From contig NZ_JAKSXV010000012.1 of assembly GCF_022829345.1 (NCBI RefSeq), forward strand, positions 1 through 53,570: a stretch of 53,570 nucleotides of DNA, in the 5' to 3' direction. A program made the translations under genes and the position numbers. This DNA comes from Methylobacterium sp. J-090. GTDB lineage: Bacteria; Pseudomonadota; Alphaproteobacteria; Rhizobiales; Beijerinckiaceae. This document shows, piece by piece, positions 50,296-53,570 of the stretch. Numbering within the stretch: the stretch's first letter is position 1; the number at the start of each line of letters is the position of its first letter. The notes beneath the pieces were generated by a model. It did no database searches. It worked only from the letters and a program-made list of their open reading frames with translations, and had not been told where the DNA came from.

Positions 50296-51069
50296 ATGTT
50301 TCACGCCGCCATGAAGGCCGCGATCGAGGACGCGCGGACGCTTGCCCAGATGGACGAGCTATCGCGCCAGGTGTGGCAGGGGCACGGCTCCGGGGTGTTG
50401 GGCGACAACAAGGCCCAGGCGCTCGCCGAACGCCTCCACGGGCGCCGTATGGCGATCCGGGAGGGTATCCGGCCTGTCGGCATCCCCGCCGGCCGGGCGA
50501 GTCTGTTCCCGCCGCGCCGGCACGTGGCCTCGCCCGACAAGGTCGCATCTCGAGACCGACGTCGTTTGCTGGCGTGCTCTGGGCCGATGCCACCTGCGTT
50601 GGCCGCACGGTTTACCACCGGGCAGATCGCGGTCCTGCGCATCGTGGCCGATGAAGTGACCGCCAAGGGCGTGTGTGGGCTCTGCATCGATGCCATTGCC
50701 GCGCGGGCCGGGGTATGCCGCCGGTTGGCCCAGGCCGCCATCCGCCTCGCCGAGGGCGACGGGCTTTTGACGATTGAGGAGCGCCGGCACGAAGGCCGAA
50801 AGAACTCGCCCAACCTCGTCCGCATCATCAGTCGGGAATGGCAGGCGTGGATGCGGCGAGGCGGTAGCCAAAAGCGAAACGGTTTCGCAATTGCGCTCCC
50901 CGAAACGGGGGACCTCGCTAAGGCGGACGGGAGCAGCGCCCCATCACATCAATCAGGCATAGGGTGCAAACGGATTCACCCCACGGATAAGGGGATAATT
51001 ACGGGGACAATTCGCCTAGTGGAACCGTCAAAGAAGCTGCCGGAACGGCAGAGCCGGACCCGACCGTGA
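50296..51069 (+). CDS. HTH protein, candidate plasmid replication/maintenance factor, copy 2
   Basis: A 257-residue protein, paralogue of 18173-18898. Same winged-helix domain (FTTGQIAVLRIVADEVTAKGVCGLCIDAIAARAGVCRRLAQAAIRLAEGDGLLTIEERRHEGRKNSPNLVRIISREW) and same tail (GIGCKRIHPTDKGIITGTIR). The linker between them is longer by 16 residues and quite different (KRNGFAIALPETGDLAKADGSS). Two intact copies suggest a fused replicon or a functional pair. Confidence 0.65.
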   Translation: MFHAAMKAAIEDARTLAQMDELSRQVWQGHGSGVLGDNKAQALAERLHGRRMAIREGIRPVGIPAGRASLFPPRRHVASPDKVASRDRRRLLACSGPMPPALAARFTTGQIAVLRIVADEVTAKGVCGLCIDAIAARAGVCRRLAQAAIRLAEGDGLLTIEERRHEGRKNSPNLVRIISREWQAWMRRGGSQKRNGFAIALPETGDLAKADGSSAPSHQSGIGCKRIHPTDKGIITGTIRLVEPSKKLPERQSRTRP

Positions 51070-51272
51070 GGCAAATCTGGAATCCTCGCGATGGGTCCGA
51101 ACTGCGGAGCCATGTCGCAGGTGCATCCGGCCGGGCGGAAGAACGAACGATGAGCCTCCAGATTGGGCCACCAATACGTGTTCGGATGAGCAAGTTCGGG
51201 GCGTCATTTGATGGCCCTGGTTGAGGGGCCGGTGATACGTCATCGCCCAATAGGGTATGCAGGGTTGGCGGA

Positions 51273-51494
51273 ATGACCGAACGGGCGCAGCACGCCGCAG
51301 AACTCCTTGCCGTCGTCATCGAGAATACCGAGTTGCGGCAACAGCTTGCCGAGGTGCAGGATCAGTGCGTCGAGCTGGCCGTCGATGCTGGCGAGCTTCA
51401 CGCAGAGATCGAGATGCTGCGGGCGCAGTTGGTCGCTGCTGAACAGGCCATCAATCAGTGGCGAGCCATGGCCGCGCGGCGCCTTGTTGGGTGA
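51273..51494 (+). CDS. Small coiled-coil protein
   Basis: A 73-residue protein (MTERAQHAAELLAVVIENTELRQQLAEVQDQCVELAVDAGELHAEIEMLRAQLVAAEQAINQWRAMAARRLVG), one continuous helix with heptads. Function unknown. Confidence 0.55.
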   Translation: MTERAQHAAELLAVVIENTELRQQLAEVQDQCVELAVDAGELHAEIEMLRAQLVAAEQAINQWRAMAARRLVG

Positions 51495-51564
51495 GGCCGC
51501 CTTGAAGAAGGCAAAGACCGACCTCCTGACAGGACCTTATCTGGACGCGGCGAATTAGGCCTTT

Positions 51565-51975
51565 ATGGACAAGCACTCGTCATCATCGGCCCCCTACGCT
51601 CTGGTCGTTGAGGATGACGGCCTCATCCGAATGGATATCGTCGAGATTCTCAGCGATGCCGGCTTCCGGACCTACGAGGCCGCAACAAGCGACGAAGGTG
51701 CGATTCTCCTCGAACGGGAGCGCCAATCCATCGTTCTCCTGTTCTCTGATGTGCAAATGCCAGGCTCCCTCGACGGTTTCGGGCTCGCCCGCAAAGCGGC
51801 CCAGTGCTGGCCCCACATCTCGATTGTCGTTGCGTCGGGGCATGTCTGCCCAGGACCGAATGACCTACCCGAAGGCGTGCGCTTCATCGACAAGCCATTC
51901 ACGGCTGGCATGGTCCATGATCATCTCAAAGAGATCCTTCCGGACGGTCAGAAGCCGGAGCCTTTGAAAGATTGA
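51565..51975 (+). CDS. Single-domain response regulator
   Basis: A 136-residue receiver protein. VVEDDGLIRMDI forms the acidic pocket, LLFSDVQMPGSLDGFGLARK the phospho-Asp, SIVVASGH the Thr/Ser region and FIDKPFTAGMV the Lys. No output domain. The pattern (VEDD...R.D....L...G...YEA..) fits the FixJ/CheY-like single receivers common in this lineage. Likely a phosphate relay or sink partner for a hybrid kinase. Confidence 0.9.
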   Translation: MDKHSSSSAPYALVVEDDGLIRMDIVEILSDAGFRTYEAATSDEGAILLERERQSIVLLFSDVQMPGSLDGFGLARKAAQCWPHISIVVASGHVCPGPNDLPEGVRFIDKPFTAGMVHDHLKEILPDGQKPEPLKD

Positions 51976-52057
51976 GCCCATGCAGAAGCGGCGAGGCTTT
52001 CGCCCCGCCGTCGTGTCGTGCTGGAAAATGGGCGCTAAAATGGGCGCCGGTGTGACC

Positions 52058-52174
52058 CTAGAAACCCATCATCGCCTGGTATGCGCCGACGATGGTGTAG
52101 ATCAGGCCGGCCACGAAGGCACCGGCCATGAGATACGAGAACCCAGTCAACACCATCGAGAAACCCGTTCTCAC
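52058..52174 (-). CDS. Small single-pass membrane protein
   Basis: A 38-residue peptide (GTG 52174: RTGFSMVLTGFSYLMAGAFVAGLIYTIVGAYQAMMGF) with one long membrane helix, 5 bases after the stop of the exported-protein gene. Function unknown. Confidence 0.45.
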   Translation of the reverse strand: MRTGFSMVLTGFSYLMAGAFVAGLIYTIVGAYQAMMGF

Positions 52175-52179
52175 GCCTT

Positions 52180-52440
52180 TCAGCAGCGGTTTCCGCCCGA
52201 GGTTTGGCCGTACTGCTGCACCGGGAACGCCTGCTGGTTGGCATTGCCCTCGGCGGCCGAGCTCATCGGGCAATTGAACGGCGAACGGGCCTCCGGTGCA
52301 GCGTAGATTGAACCGGTGGTCTCAACCTGAGAACCGAACGAGGAGTAGCGGGGCGACAAGCGCTCAGTGGCCATAGCGGACGAGATCGAAGCAACGCCAA
52401 GGATAAGAGCTGCGGTGGCGGTGGAGATACGGGTCTTCAT
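52180..52440 (-). CDS. Small exported protein
   Basis: An 86-residue protein (ATG 52440) with signal peptide MKTRISTATAALILGVASISSAMA and a polar mature part (RYSSFGSQVETTGSIYAAPEARSPFNCPMSSAAEGNANQQAFPVQQYGQTSGGNRC) with two cysteines. Probably periplasmic. Confidence 0.65.
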   Translation of the reverse strand: MKTRISTATAALILGVASISSAMATERLSPRYSSFGSQVETTGSIYAAPEARSPFNCPMSSAAEGNANQQAFPVQQYGQTSGGNRC

Positions 52441-52739
52441 GGCTGGTCTATAAACTCCTTCACAGGACTGACCTGGGTTCAGGTCTGTTTCTTTCTGTCT
52501 GAACCTAATATGGGAATCCACTTCCATTCTTGACGTGCCGCTACGCACCCGCCATGGAGGATTAAACCGCCGCGTCGAACTCGATCACGAAGGTGCCCAA
52601 ACCGGCCTGTCATGACGGGCAATCAAGGACAGGTGAGTGGATAAATTAACCTGAGCAATTGTTTTCCAGGCATTCCTATTGATCTTTTTGTGGCTCTGCG
52701 TCTTAGAACCGTACCATCGCTAAGTACGAAAGAGCTGCA

Positions 52740-53279
52740 ATGACCGAAGCCGAAACCCACCAAGCATTCGATTACGTGGAGCTGAGCGCTGATATCGTCT
52801 CGGCCTACGTCTCCAACAACTCCCTCCCAGCAAGTGAGATCGGCAATCTGCTTACCAGCGTCCACGCTGCTGTCAGCAGCCTTACAAAGGGCGGGAATGC
52901 CTCTCCTACGAAGGAGGATGAGGTTGAGAAGGCCACCCCAGCGCAAATCAAGAAGTCGATCACGCCAGATGCCCTCATCAGCTTCGAGGACGGCAAGTCC
53001 TACAAGACCCTGCGCCGGCACCTGACGATTCGTGGTCTGACACCAGAGAGTTACCGCGCGAAGTACGGCCTGCCTGCGGACTACCCGATGGTCTCTGCCG
53101 GCTACTCGGCTCAGCGATCTGAGCTTGCCAAGGCCCTCGGACTCGGACAGCAGCGGAAGGATTCGGGCAAGGCGGCCGGACCCAAGGTAGCCCAATCGGA
53201 TGAGACGATTGCCGAGGCGCCGGCTGATGAGAAGCCGAAGCGTGCGGGGCGTCCGCGCAAGGGGGTCGCTGCTAATTGA
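52740..53279 (+). CDS. MucR/Ros-family regulator variant
   Basis: A 179-residue protein. The N-terminal region is typical of the family (FDYVELSADIVSAYVSNNSLPASEIGNLLTSVHAAVSSL). The DNA-binding region reads IKKSITPDALISFEDGKSYKTLRRHLTIRGLTPESYRAKYGLPADYPMVSAGYSAQRSELAKALGLG. Standard MucR has ICLEDGKK...KRHLxTHYG: here the Cys is Ser and the second His is Arg, so the zinc site looks lost. The tail is long and basic with an AT-hook-like RAGRPRKG. MucR proteins repress envelope, motility and cell-cycle genes in alphaproteobacteria. Confidence 0.88.
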   Translation: MTEAETHQAFDYVELSADIVSAYVSNNSLPASEIGNLLTSVHAAVSSLTKGGNASPTKEDEVEKATPAQIKKSITPDALISFEDGKSYKTLRRHLTIRGLTPESYRAKYGLPADYPMVSAGYSAQRSELAKALGLGQQRKDSGKAAGPKVAQSDETIAEAPADEKPKRAGRPRKGVAAN

Positions 53280-53327
53280 TGCTGACGGCGCGCGGTGGCC
53301 AGGTGCCGCCGCGCTCCAGCATTCGTC

Positions 53328-53570
53328 ATGCCCGTGTCCCGCCGAGTGCCGGAGGAGACGAGGCTTGGCGATGACCAGTTCCGCCAATTATGCTTAAGCT
53401 CGATGCCGCGCTCGTCCTGCCAGTACCCAACCAACTGCCATGCCGCGGGCCGCGGCGGTCCCTGCCGCCGCTGCGACGCCCAGGCCATCGCTCAGCGCGC
53501 CGTTGAACTGCGTCAGCGCATCATGGCGAACAAAGCCGAAGGCCGCCCCCTCTATGCGCCGCGCAGTACC
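53328..53570 (+). repeat. Terminal redundancy, right copy
   Basis: This is the second copy of bases 1-243, and the window ends inside it. It encodes the first 81 residues of the same small protein; the stop codon is only present in the left copy. On a closed circle only one of the two copies would exist. Confidence 0.85.

Larger units (their letters stand above)
49995..51148 (+). repeat. Duplicated HTH module, copy 2
   Basis: Counterpart of 17870-18978. The promoter-like stretch, palindrome, leader hairpin and both ends of the coding sequence are nearly identical, while the centre of the gene differs at many third positions. Confidence 0.85.

Noticed and set aside
1..53570. CRISPR array, tRNA or rRNA genes
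   Set aside because: No regularly spaced repeats and no recognisable tRNA or rRNA sequences were seen on reading both strands; short RNAs could be missed without folding tools.
1..53570. Conjugation system or oriT
   Set aside because: No relaxase, coupling protein or type IV secretion motifs found; an oriT cannot be identified by eye.

Overview
The window looks like a complete circular plasmid, or most of one, from a GC-rich alphaproteobacterium. The best guess is Methylobacterium/Methylorubrum. This rests on a CtrA-type regulator, a Ros/MucR-type protein, an IHF-beta remnant and many small lineage-specific hypothetical families that I recognise loosely from that group; no database search was possible. 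The last 243 bases (53328-53570) repeat the first 243 with six substitutions and no indels, as expected of an untrimmed circular contig.

Layout. 1-7.3 kb: a small gene running through the contig join, an IS630 element sitting in a stop codon, a few small exported or hypothetical genes, and an IS66 element whose tnpB is split by an IS110/IS1111-type element. 7.7-11.5 kb: a GAF-PAS-GGDEF-EAL protein and a soluble double-PAS chemoreceptor. 12-21 kb: small lineage-specific genes, several of them broken (ihfB remnant, HipA-like fragment), an HNH nuclease, a Crp/Fnr regulator and the first copy of a duplicated HTH (possibly replication) module. 22.3-24.9 kb: an operon of three coiled-coil proteins. 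25.2-32.3 kb: the plasmid backbone, with a tyrosine recombinase, a PilZ protein, a ParA plus ribbon-helix-helix partition pair, and a run of seven same-strand, mostly overlapping genes of unknown function. 32.4-36.5 kb: an XRE regulator, a GAF-HTH fusion, a second double-PAS chemoreceptor and small genes. 36.5-42.5 kb: a broken outer-membrane barrel gene, an MHYT histidine kinase, a stand-alone response regulator, a receiver-HisKA_2 kinase, a small acidic protein and a full-length CtrA paralogue. 42.5-47 kb: second copies of the HNH and MSAAPK families, a nucleotidyltransferase-domain protein and an EAL phosphodiesterase. 47.1-49.6 kb: an IS21 element with a 5-bp target duplication and an amber codon in istA. 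49.6-53.3 kb: the second HTH module, a receiver protein, small exported proteins and a MucR-like regulator.

Working together. Apart from mobile elements and maintenance genes, the cargo is nearly all signalling: c-di-GMP turnover and binding (GGDEF-EAL, EAL, PilZ), two cytoplasmic chemoreceptors, two histidine kinases, two single-domain receivers, CtrA, a MucR-like protein, Crp/Fnr, XRE and GAF-HTH regulators. No relaxase, type IV secretion, antibiotic-resistance or catabolic genes were recognised. The plasmid therefore looks like a carrier of behaviour and cell-cycle control rather than of metabolism. The most interesting point is a plasmid-borne CtrA together with a MucR-like protein, because in Caulobacter the chromosomal versions act on the same cell-cycle promoters. 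Next are the coiled-coil operon, the coupled backbone cluster and the GAF-HTH fusion.
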